Origin: Candidatus Sumerlaeota bacterium
Lineage (GTDB): Bacteria > Sumerlaeota > Sumerlaeia > JADFCT01
Reading direction: 5' to 3'
NCBI GenBank assembly: GCA_026398575.1
Contig: JAPLSP010000742.1
Coordinates: 1-5,510 of the forward strand
DNA length: 5,510 bases
Position numbers and translations under genes: made by a program. Shown in pieces: positions 1 through 5,510 of this stretch. The notes below the pieces were generated by a model, which searched no databases, was not told the origin of the DNA, and saw nothing but the letters and a program-made list of their open reading frames with translations. How positions within the stretch are numbered: position 1 is the stretch's first letter; each line of letters starts with the position of its first letter.

Positions 1-11
1 CATTTCCTCCC

Positions 12-485
12 ATGCCTTCGAAAACTCAAACGATGATCACGTTCATGCTGATTCCAAGTTACGACTGTGCACTCAGGATGAGCACCGCTTTTCACCCACT
101 AATTCCTCAAGGGAACCAAAAGAATATTGCTGTGAAGGTCGTTCCCAAAAATATATTGGAGACATTTGAAAAACAGCATGGGGAAACAGGGCTGCGAACA
201 ATAATCATCACAGGGGAGAATAACCCTCTTGATCTCCTTTTGGGAGTGTGCGATTCTTTACAGGAATGGGATCGCCATGCATTTGCTAGCCCTTCAATAA
301 CATCTAAGCGCATGCTTAGCCGTCTTCATGTCGCGGCGAGGGGAAGCGACGATCAGGAAAGGATTATTATTAAATATTTAATCGATAAAAGCCTTGTACA
401 AGAAAAAGAAGATGAATTTACACAACGTTTCGGTCTTTCTTGGCGTTCTTATCTCGAGCTCGGAATCATGAGCGATCAAGATTAG
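12..485 (+). CDS. Hypothetical protein, possibly 5'-truncated by the window edge
   Basis: I do not recognise this 157-residue protein. The middle has a short hydrophobic stretch (around residues 62-67, RTIIIT) followed by a segment rich in L and D. The C-terminal third is charged and probably helical (residues 110-150, with alternating acidic, basic and Ile/Leu positions), ending in a W-R-S-Y-L-E-L-G segment. There is no signal peptide or membrane span. The start is uncertain. The frame is open to the left edge, no Shine-Dalgarno sequence precedes the ATG at 12, and other in-frame ATGs lie at 33, 45 and 78, none with a good ribosome site, so the real start may lie outside the window. It ends 42 bp from the stop of the convergent glycosyltransferase gene, with no clear shared terminator. 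Its codons are more AT-rich than those of that neighbour. An uninterrupted frame with protein-like composition argues for a real gene, but function is unknown. Confidence 0.55.
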   Translation: MPSKTQTMITFMLIPSYDCALRMSTAFHPLIPQGNQKNIAVKVVPKNILETFEKQHGETGLRTIIITGENNPLDLLLGVCDSLQEWDRHAFASPSITSKRMLSRLHVAARGSDDQERIIIKYLIDKSLVQEKEDEFTQRFGLSWRSYLELGIMSDQD

Positions 486-527
486 CCTTTTCCTCTACAC
501 TGTATGCATGAATAACAAGCCAGTTTG

Positions 528-2453
528 CTATTTATCATTAACGCCAACAATACGATATAGAAGCACCAAAGGCACGCCGGGGAAGCCCCAGGGTTTGAGG
601 GGCTTGAAGCGCTTTTCGATCTGGTAATCGGATGGGGTCCAGAAGCCGCGGCGGTTTTGGACGAGGAGAAAATGGTCGCCTTCGTGGCTGCCGAGCTTGA
701 TGTCCTGGCGCAGCTTTCCCCATGCCTGCAAATGCTCGAGCGCGCGGTCGTGAATCGCGCGCGTCATGAGCTGCGCGTTCGGCGGAAGCTCATTCAAGGT
801 TCTAATCACATCGTCGTTGATCGCTTCGCCCCAATACGCGACCTCCATGCCGGCGGCCTCGGCGCCGCGCGTTCCGCCGATGAAGGCGTTGAAGTAGGAG
901 AGGCCGTAGGGGTGGGAATCGAAAATCGCAAAGGCGCCTCCGAGCAACGCCAGCACGTAGAGGCTGCGCGCCGCCCATCCCGTCCATCCCTCACGCCAGC
1001 GCTGAATCATCCGCGCCAGCGTCACGCCCGTCAAGACGGCCATCGCTGGAAACGCCGCGCCGAAGAGCCGGGCGCCATCGAATTTGGCCTGCGACGGCAG
1101 CGAGATGAAGGCAATGGGAAAGAGCGCGCTGATGAGGAGCAGCATTGAGACGGGATGCGAACGCGCCCGGCGCATGGTCTGCGCGGCGCCCAGCAAAAAC
1201 GCCAACAGCGTCAGAGGCGGCACGACGACTGCGGTGATGATCCAGGGATAATGCCAGGGGCAGGCAGGCGCGCCGGCGACATTCCACGTTTGCCCCAGGT
1301 AATAGACGCCCGTCATGGCATGGCGCGCATAGAATTGGAAGAACGAAAACATGCGCGCCGCCGGATCGGGCCATAGCCAGGGACACGTCAATACCCAAAC
1401 CGCCGGTCCAATGAAGATGAGCGAGAACATCGCGTTGGCGTGCCGCGGACGGGCGTAGATTTGCGCCCAGATCAGCAGCGCGACCGGAAGCAGAACCGCC
1501 TGCACTTTCGTGTTGAGCGCCAGCCCGAACGCCACGCCCGCCATCACGGCCCATCGCCACGAGAACAACCCGCGCCAGAAACAATAGACGGTCAAGAGCG
1601 ACATGAGCGCGGCCAGCGTTTCGGCCACGGCGAGATGCGCCTCGCCCCAGACGCGCGGCATCATCGCCAGCAAGAGCGCCGCCGCCACTGCGGCCGAACG
1701 GCCTGAGATTGACGATTGACGATTGACGATTGACGATTGTGGATTCGCGGTTTGTGGTTCGTGATTCGGGGTTGGTGATTCGTGGTTCGTGATTTGGGAT
1801 TTGAGATTTGAGATTTGAGATTCGTGACTTGCGATTGGGGATTGGGAATGAGGAATCAAGAATTGAGATTTTGAGGAAGGTACTTCAATTGCGAATGGAG
1901 AAGGGGATTGAGCGGAAGATGATTCACTTGCGGTTGCGGATTGTGTCCCGGCGCTTTCGCGCAGCTTGTCCTTCAATCCGAAAACTGAAAACCGAAAACC
2001 TAAATTGACGGCGTAGGCGAAGCGATAGGCCAGCATGAGCAACAACGCAAACGCCACAGCCACCGGCGTGCGCATGGCATTACCGGGGCTCATCAGCCAG
2101 GGCCTGAAGAGCGTCAATCCGCCAGCCCAGGCGAATTTCGGAAGCGCCGGAAGCTCGTTGATGAATATTTCGCAGCCCTTGACCTCATTGCCGCCCCAGC
2201 ATTGATTAATCGTTCCGCGTGAGAGGGCTTTGGATGGCTCGAAGACCAGCGTCCGCGTCCAGTGCTGAACCAGCCGCGCCGGCTCATAATAATACGCCTC
2301 ATCCCAGGAATGCCCATACGAGCCCCACGTGATCGCGACGCCGCAGGCGAAGAACAATCCGATTGCGCCCGCAATCAGCCAGTCCATCCAAGGCATCGGC
2401 CTTGGAGGCGCGGCGAGAGATTCAGCGGGAAGATCAGTGGAAGAATCAATCAT
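528..2453 (-). CDS. GT-C family membrane glycosyltransferase (GT39/PMT-like) with a repeat-derived cytoplasmic loop
   Basis: A 641-residue multi-pass inner-membrane protein, likely transferring a sugar from a polyprenyl-phosphate donor on the periplasmic side. What is seen: a first membrane segment (about residues 24-44), then a loop with H-S-W-D-E-A-Y-Y-Y-E-P (residues 48-58), whose Asp51/Glu52 fit the acidic catalytic site of the first external loop in GT-C enzymes. Further segments lie at about 128-148, 253-292, 298-333, 340-357, 402-424, 434-452, 462-480 and 495-512. Glu278 after the third segment may be the second conserved acidic site. The G-L-A-L-N-T-K segment (310-316) and the C-terminal H-P-Y-G-L-S-Y-F-N...G-G-T-R-G-A...Y-W-G block (514-542) are typical of bacterial glycosyltransferase family 39-like proteins. 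The C-terminal ~128 residues are soluble and probably periplasmic. Odd: residues about 150-250 are low-complexity, polar and built from 7-nt repeats. The start at 2453 has no strong ribosome site; Met20 (2396) is an alternative. Donor and acceptor cannot be read from sequence. Confidence 0.85.
   Translation of the reverse strand: MIDSSTDLPAESLAAPPRPMPWMDWLIAGAIGLFFACGVAITWGSYGHSWDEAYYYEPARLVQHWTRTLVFEPSKALSRGTINQCWGGNEVKGCEIFINELPALPKFAWAGGLTLFRPWLMSPGNAMRTPVAVAFALLLMLAYRFAYAVNLGFRFSVFGLKDKLRESAGTQSATASESSSAQSPSPFAIEVPSSKSQFLIPHSQSPIASHESQISNLKSQITNHESPTPNHEPQTANPQSSIVNRQSSISGRSAAVAAALLLAMMPRVWGEAHLAVAETLAALMSLLTVYCFWRGLFSWRWAVMAGVAFGLALNTKVQAVLLPVALLIWAQIYARPRHANAMFSLIFIGPAVWVLTCPWLWPDPAARMFSFFQFYARHAMTGVYYLGQTWNVAGAPACPWHYPWIITAVVVPPLTLLAFLLGAAQTMRRARSHPVSMLLLISALFPIAFISLPSQAKFDGARLFGAAFPAMAVLTGVTLARMIQRWREGWTGWAARSLYVLALLGGAFAIFDSHPYGLSYFNAFIGGTRGAEAAGMEVAYWGEAINDDVIRTLNELPPNAQLMTRAIHDRALEHLQAWGKLRQDIKLGSHEGDHFLLVQNRRGFWTPSDYQIEKRFKPLKPWGFPGVPLVLLYRIVGVNDK
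1707..1874 (-). repeat. Degenerate 7-nt tandem repeat array inside the glycosyltransferase gene
   Basis: About 24 consecutive heptamers hold a strict 7-nt phase. On the + strand the consensus is G-[AG]-[TC]-T-[TCG]-G-N. Four perfect GATTGAC copies open it (1707-1734), and three GATTTGA copies sit at 1798-1818. Units decay toward 1850-1874 (AATGAGG, AATCAAG, AATTGAG). Because three heptamers equal seven codons, the minus-strand translation shows a 7-residue period (S-Q-I-x-N-x-x variants, residues about 194-249), polar and probably disordered. The minus strand of the + strand unit GATTGAC (GTCAATC) has no stop in any frame, whereas the + strand always meets TGA. This resembles cyanobacterial STRR-type heptamer repeats in style; the exact family is not identified. 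Confidence 0.93.
1971..2005 (+). repeat. Second short heptamer block in the same gene, opposite orientation
   Basis: Five units in 7-nt phase: CTTCAAT, CCGAAAA, CTGAAAA, CCGAAAA, CCTAAAT. The A-rich (NC-N-AA) sense of this block is on the + strand, whereas the corresponding sense of the 1707-1874 array is on the minus strand, so the two blocks face opposite ways. It encodes residues about 150-161 of the glycosyltransferase, just after its second membrane segment. About 96 bp of more irregular sequence (1875-1970) separates the blocks. It contains heptamer-like fragments (for example around 1921-1945) that are out of phase with either block. Confidence 0.75.
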
Positions 2454-2511
2454 TCGCGATTGCTCAATATCTTATTTCCCGTTCTCTATCAGTACTCATT
2501 ATTTATCGCTT

Positions 2512-4554
2512 TCAAGCTTTTTTGCCTTGCCAGTCGCCAATCAACTGCCCTTGTTTGATTCGCAATGTTTGAGGCAACGATAAACTCGAAGCCGTGGATT
2601 CGAATTGGCAAGAAGCAGGCAGGGCAATGACGCCAAGGTAAAACTCTGGCAATTCGAGTTTGAGCGCTTGATGAATTGATTGAACGACATTATCCGGCAC
2701 AGGATACAGTCCAATTGCCCAAGGGATGAATCCAACTGTTGTTCCTTCGCGCAATGCCGAATCGAACTCGGCGCGGAGGCGGCTTCCGTCAAGGTTGTTG
2801 CTCTGCATCATCTTGCCCAGTTTCTTCAGAGTGCAGGCGCTATCGCCAAAAGGATGGCGCTCAAACAGATCACCATGACATGCTTTCAATTCCGTTTTTA
2901 AGATGTCCTGCCCTGTGTCTTGATTCCATCGCGCAAACAGGTGTGTCAGCAGTTTGCTCTCCGAGAGAGCCCCGTAACTCGCATGCGCGTCTGGTGGTGG
3001 GGCATCCGAGTTGAATAGAAACAGGACCATGCAAGGTCGCTTGGCAGTTGGCGGCGCAGTGGTTGTTTTCTGTATGGCGGTGGGGGTTGACATTATACTG
3101 GGTTCTTTAGCAACCGAGGAGACTGTAGTTATAATTTGTGTGGCAGTTGATGCAGACATTGCGCCGGGCTTTGTCAAATCTGCGCGCATCTTTTCCAGCC
3201 GCTGTTTCATTCCTTCAAAAATGCGCGCTTTATGATTCACTGGTTCGTCCACAGATACGTTGCTGGCAAAAATCGTCCGCAGCTTACTTTTCAATGTCGC
3301 AGCTAACTTCGATTCGTATTTGATGATTTCAGAAGCGGTCAAATCCTGCGCGGGTATTTGTACTAGCTCGGCATAAAACTTGCGCATGGATGCATCCAAG
3401 CCCTGCTGCGCCTTGATCTTTTCGATGGCTGTTAGATGCTTAGCGATGTCCAGAATCAGCGTATCTTCGACGTTCATGTCTTTCTGGGGCGGTAGATGAA
3501 CAAGCAGCGCACAGTACGGTTTCTCTTTCTCGTGGCGTTCAGCCCATCGGTCCAGAAGGCGCTGGCAGATGCCCAGTTCGTAATTTAGGATATCGGCGCG
3601 CTGGATTTGCGGCGCAGTTGGCACCAGCTTCATCGCCGCGCGATACATCTGAATAATCGTATCGTTCAGGGCCGCGTTTTTCAGCGATTCAAAGCGCTGC
3701 ACCGCCTGATTGAATACATACATGTCGATGGAATCAATAAAGTCCCACCACGCCCAATTAATCATCATTTGCTTGGAGTGGCCTAGCTGTGGATCCAATA
3801 GAGAGAAGGCCAACTGCAGGTCGCAAGTATGCTGGCACTCGTCGGGGGCCTGATCCGCATCGTCAATCACCACAATTTTGAAAAACAAACTGTGCTCATC
3901 GCGCTCCTCTAATAAAGGGCGCTTTTTCCGCTCATCTTCCGAAATCAGGATGTCGGCTGCCAGATACATCTCCGTCCCTAAAGGAAGACGCTCGGTTAGC
4001 GAACGGTGAACCCAAAGGATCTTCCTTTCGATAAATCCTTTAATCTTAACTTCATACTCCGGTTTAGCGCGCACAATCTCCTGGGCACGCAACCGCAAGA
4101 ATTCACTAAAATAATGACAGATACTTTCCGTGCGAGCAATCTGCTTAGGACTCAATGGCCCCATACAGTTAATCCTTGCTTCTTGAACGCGTTTCACTAC
4201 CTCTACTTGGCGTTTTCGAGTTTGTATTTCCTCTGCTTGGCGTTTTCGAGTTTGTATTTCCTCTGGATCACATTTTTTGACTGCATCAGGCACACTCTGC
4301 TTTAGCTTAGTAAACTCCGAATTCTCTTCCCCTCGATTAAATGGATGTATCAGAATCATAGGCGCGTGCATATTCTGAGTATCAGTGCGTGCAAATCCTT
4401 TATCTTTCAGCCATTGTGCCAGATTCTCTGATCCTGTGCCGCTGTAACCATAGGAATATGGACCTTTTAATCGTCCAGACCTGCCCGATGAATAGAGAAC
4501 AATCGTATCCCCGTTAAGAAGCAATACCTCGGTGGGCTTTTCATAATCGGCCAT
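2512..4554 (-). CDS. Large hypothetical protein with three internal duplications, unknown family
   Basis: I do not recognise this soluble protein of about 680 residues. No signal peptide or membrane span is visible. Numbering here is from the upstream ATG at 4578. Residues 9-80 form a compact, probably beta-rich N-terminal region with Y-S-Y-G-Y-S-G-T-G followed by N-L-A-Q-W-L (41-57). Residues 105-126 hold a perfect 10-residue duplication in a charged helix. The middle (about 150-435) looks helical, with a hydrophobic F-F-K-I-V-V-I-D-D strand at 232-240 and two diverged copies of a ~50-residue unit (291-345 and 380-433). A Ser/Thr/Ala/Pro linker (474-517), itself duplicated, leads to a globular C-terminal region (517-688) opening with a hydrophobic M-V-L-F-L-F strand. 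I chose the ATG at 4554 because AGGAG lies 8 nt upstream; the upstream ATG at 4578 has no ribosome site. The gene is more AT-rich than the glycosyltransferase gene 58 bp downstream, consistent with but not proof of transfer. Confidence 0.82.
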   Translation of the reverse strand: MADYEKPTEVLLLNGDTIVLYSSGRSGRLKGPYSYGYSGTGSENLAQWLKDKGFARTDTQNMHAPMILIHPFNRGEENSEFTKLKQSVPDAVKKCDPEEIQTRKRQAEEIQTRKRQVEVVKRVQEARINCMGPLSPKQIARTESICHYFSEFLRLRAQEIVRAKPEYEVKIKGFIERKILWVHRSLTERLPLGTEMYLAADILISEDERKKRPLLEERDEHSLFFKIVVIDDADQAPDECQHTCDLQLAFSLLDPQLGHSKQMMINWAWWDFIDSIDMYVFNQAVQRFESLKNAALNDTIIQMYRAAMKLVPTAPQIQRADILNYELGICQRLLDRWAERHEKEKPYCALLVHLPPQKDMNVEDTLILDIAKHLTAIEKIKAQQGLDASMRKFYAELVQIPAQDLTASEIIKYESKLAATLKSKLRTIFASNVSVDEPVNHKARIFEGMKQRLEKMRADLTKPGAMSASTATQIITTVSSVAKEPSIMSTPTAIQKTTTAPPTAKRPCMVLFLFNSDAPPPDAHASYGALSESKLLTHLFARWNQDTGQDILKTELKACHGDLFERHPFGDSACTLKKLGKMMQSNNLDGSRLRAEFDSALREGTTVGFIPWAIGLYPVPDNVVQSIHQALKLELPEFYLGVIALPASCQFESTASSLSLPQTLRIKQGQLIGDWQGKKA
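3028..3159 (-). repeat. Imperfect 66-bp tandem duplication encoding a Ser/Thr/Pro linker
   Basis: Two adjacent 22-codon copies (3159-3094 and 3093-3028) in the large hypothetical gene encode related segments beginning M-S-A-S-T-A-T-Q and M-S-T-P-T-A-I-Q. By eye 10 of 22 residues match (M, S, T, A, Q, T, T, A, K and P at aligned positions). The segment is rich in S, T, A and P and separates the helical middle from the C-terminal globular region, as a flexible linker would. It is older and more diverged than the 30-bp duplication in the same gene. Confidence 0.7.
4201..4265 (-). repeat. 30-bp direct tandem duplication within the large hypothetical gene
   Basis: Units 4201-4230 and 4231-4260 are identical except for one base (A at 4205, G at 4235), and the first five bases of a third unit follow (4261-4265). 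On the minus strand they encode E-I-Q-T-R-K-R-Q-A-E and E-I-Q-T-R-K-R-Q-V-E (residues 107-126), so the duplication adds ten residues in frame to a charged, probably helical segment. The near identity points to a recent event. Confidence 0.95.
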
Positions 4555-4562
4555 TTCAGTTT

Positions 4563-4567
4563 CTCCT
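4563..4567 (-). promoter_or_regulatory. Shine-Dalgarno site that decides the start of the large hypothetical gene
   Basis: The minus strand reads AGGAG at 4567-4563, followed by an 8-nt spacer and ATG at 4554-4552. This is the best ribosome site in the window. It lies inside the eight codons that a start at 4578 would add, and the 4578 ATG has no purine-rich site upstream of it. The shorter protein is therefore preferred. Confidence 0.8.
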
Positions 4568-4610
4568 CTCTTGCTCATGTGATCTGAATAATAGCTTTAT
4601 GCGTTACCAC

Positions 4611-4639
4611 ACTATTTTGGAGACAGCCAAGAATGACAA
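4611..4639 (-). promoter_or_regulatory. Candidate sigma70-type promoter for the large hypothetical gene
   Basis: On the minus strand TTGTCA (4639-4634, five of six matches to TTGACA) is followed by a 17-nt spacer and AATAGT (4616-4611, four of six matches to TATAAT). It would give a leader of roughly 50 nt before the ATG at 4554. It sits in the very AT-rich spacer between the folE stop (4728) and the hypothetical gene, the only sizeable non-coding gap on that strand apart from the array. AT-rich DNA produces such matches by chance, and the organism's promoter consensus is unknown. Confidence 0.35.
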
Positions 4640-4727
4640 TAAGATAAGGATTATTGCTATATATGATACAAATAAATTCAATAAAGGAGTTTGCCATTTC
4701 AATCTTGCTAGAATAGATAACTTTGAA

Positions 4728-5345
4728 TTATATCTCTTTTAATCCAAGCAGCGCCATGAATTCGGAGCGGGTTTGATGGCTATTGCGGAAGGCGCCCAGC
4801 ATGGCGCTCGACATCGTCAGCGAATCTTGTTTTTCCACGCCGCGCATCATCATGCACAGATGCGAGGCCTCCGTAACCACCGCCACTCCCAGCGGGTTCA
4901 GAACCTTCTGGATCGTCTCGGCGATTTGCAGCGTCATGCGCTCCTGCAGTTGAAGGCGACGCGCATACATATCCACGATGCGCGGGATTTTCGACAAGCC
5001 GATGATTTTGCCGTTGGGGATGTAACCGACGGCGCACGAACCGAAGAATGGCAGCAGATGGTGTTCGCAAAAGCTGAAGAAGTGAATGTGTTTTACTACG
5101 ACAATCTCATCGCATTTTTCCTCAAAGATCGCGCCATTGACGATCTCATCCAGATCCATCGAGTAGCCGCTCGTCAGGTAGGCCCATGCTTTCTCGACGC
5201 GCATCGGCGTGCGCTGCAGTCCTTCGCGTTCCGGATTCTCGCCGATCTCGACAAGCCATTGCCGCGCGAGCTCGGCCAGCGCGCCTTCTTTGATATGGGA
5301 ATTTTCCGAATTCCCTCCATTTTCCAAAACATCCATAGTACCCAT
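4728..5345 (-). CDS. folE: GTP cyclohydrolase I (FolE)
   Basis: Cytoplasmic enzyme converting GTP to 7,8-dihydroneopterin triphosphate and formate, the first committed step to tetrahydrofolate; the same product can feed queuosine and biopterin routes. At 205 residues it is of usual length for the zinc-dependent bacterial (type IA) enzyme. Diagnostic features: E-G-L-x-R-T-P-x-R-V (41-50); [11 protein letters not shown] (92-102), giving zinc ligands Cys93 and His96 and the active-site His95; G-L-S-K-I-P-R (116-122) of the substrate pocket; and H-L-C-M-M-M-R-G-V (162-170) with His162, the third zinc ligand Cys164 and Arg168. All key residues are present. The start at 5345 has only a weak GAGAGA immediately upstream; an alternative ATG at 5336 is equally possible. 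It ends 173 bp before the next gene on the strand with no hairpin terminator seen. Its upstream region is occupied by a heptamer repeat array from 5366 onward. Confidence 0.97.
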   Translation of the reverse strand: MGTMDVLENGGNSENSHIKEGALAELARQWLVEIGENPEREGLQRTPMRVEKAWAYLTSGYSMDLDEIVNGAIFEEKCDEIVVVKHIHFFSFCEHHLLPFFGSCAVGYIPNGKIIGLSKIPRIVDMYARRLQLQERMTLQIAETIQKVLNPLGVAVVTEASHLCMMMRGVEKQDSLTMSSAMLGAFRNSHQTRSEFMALLGLKEI

Positions 5346-5365
5346 TCTCTCATACGCTCAATATG

Positions 5366-5510
5366 CAATCCACCACCCGCAATTCACCTTCCGCAAATCT
5401 CCCACTCCCAATCCCCAACTCCCGACCCCTGACCCCTGACCCCTGACTCCTGATCCCTGACCCCTGACTCCTGATCCCTGACCCCTGACCCCTGATCCCT
5501 GACCCCTGAC
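5366..5510 (+). repeat. Heptamer tandem repeat array upstream of folE, running off the window
   Basis: Twenty complete heptamers in unbroken 7-nt phase (5366-5505) plus five bases of another. From 5422 to the edge the units are nearly pure: CTGACCC, CTGACTC and CTGATCC, following one CCGACCC. Toward folE they become diverse (CCAACTC, CCAATCC, CCCACTC, CAAATCT, CCTTCCG, CAATTCA, CCACCCG, CAATCCA) while keeping the same phase. The array begins 20 bp from the folE start codon, so it occupies the leader or promoter region of that gene. No open frame crosses it on the + strand because CTGA supplies stops. No other gene is visible here. The CCCAATC-type units match the minus-strand units of the array at 1707-1874. 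Confidence 0.95.

Noticed and set aside
486..527. Bidirectional terminator between the two convergent genes.
   Set aside because: No stem of useful length can be drawn. Only the trivial palindrome around 503-510 (TATGCATG region) is present, with no flanking T-run.
657..1148. A + strand frame of 163 residues, and a minus-strand frame at 991-1584, across the glycosyltransferase region.
   Set aside because: Both are shadow frames over GC-rich coding DNA, dominated by Arg/Ala/Gly/His as expected out of frame. The 641-residue frame has clear family motifs and membrane segments.
2454..2511. Separate promoter for the glycosyltransferase in the 58-bp gap after the large gene.
   Set aside because: Minus-strand AT-rich hexamers exist, but no pair with a reasonable -35 and 16-18 nt spacing was found. 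Co-transcription with the upstream gene is possible but unproven.
4006..4305. A + strand frame of 99 residues with a hydrophobic, Leu/Phe/Tyr-rich C-terminal half that looks like a small membrane protein.
   Set aside because: It lies wholly antisense to the large hypothetical gene. Its hydrophobic repeats are simply the complement of the 30-bp duplication, and there is no ribosome site.
4683..4689. AAAGGAG on the + strand, resembling a ribosome site.
   Set aside because: No ATG, GTG or TTG with a continuing open frame follows at suitable distance. It lies in the AT-rich spacer, so chance is the best explanation.
4773..5432. A + strand frame of 219 residues opposite folE.
   Set aside because: Antisense to a fully conserved GTP cyclohydrolase I, with low-complexity His/Arg-rich composition, and running into the heptamer array.
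5366..5510. CRISPR array.
   Set aside because: The period is 7 nt with no spacers and no 25-40 nt conserved repeat.

Overview
The window is bacterial, but nothing in it fixes the lineage. The evidence is compact protein-coding DNA, a canonical GTP cyclohydrolase I, a GT-C type membrane glycosyltransferase and one clear Shine-Dalgarno site. Its most distinctive trait is degenerate 7-nt tandem repeat arrays. These resemble the short tandemly repeated repetitive (STRR) sequences described in filamentous cyanobacteria, and to my recollection similar arrays occur in other environmental phyla. They do not by themselves identify the organism.

Layout, left to right: (1) a small orphan ORF on the + strand (12-485) of unknown function, open to the left window edge; (2) converging on it, a minus-strand gene (528-2453) for a multi-pass glycosyltransferase of the GT39/PMT-like kind, whose loop between the second and third membrane segments has been expanded by two blocks of heptamer repeats that stay in frame; (3) 58 bp upstream of it on the same strand, a large gene (2512-4554) for a soluble protein of about 680 residues that I cannot assign to a family, carrying three separate internal duplications; (4) an AT-rich spacer (about 4555-4727) with a plausible promoter for that gene; (5) folE, GTP cyclohydrolase I (4728-5345, minus strand); (6) a second heptamer array in strict 7-nt phase (5366-5510) that starts 20 bp upstream of the annotated folE start and runs off the window.

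Functionally, folE is housekeeping (first step to tetrahydrofolate and other pterin or deazapurine products), and the glycosyltransferase probably moves a sugar from a lipid carrier on the outer face of the inner membrane. Nothing links either to the large unknown gene beyond strand and proximity. The most interesting signals are the heptamer arrays, one inside a reading frame and one in a promoter/leader region, and the unknown repeat-built protein between them. No tRNA, rRNA, CRISPR array, insertion sequence or convincing hairpin terminator was seen.
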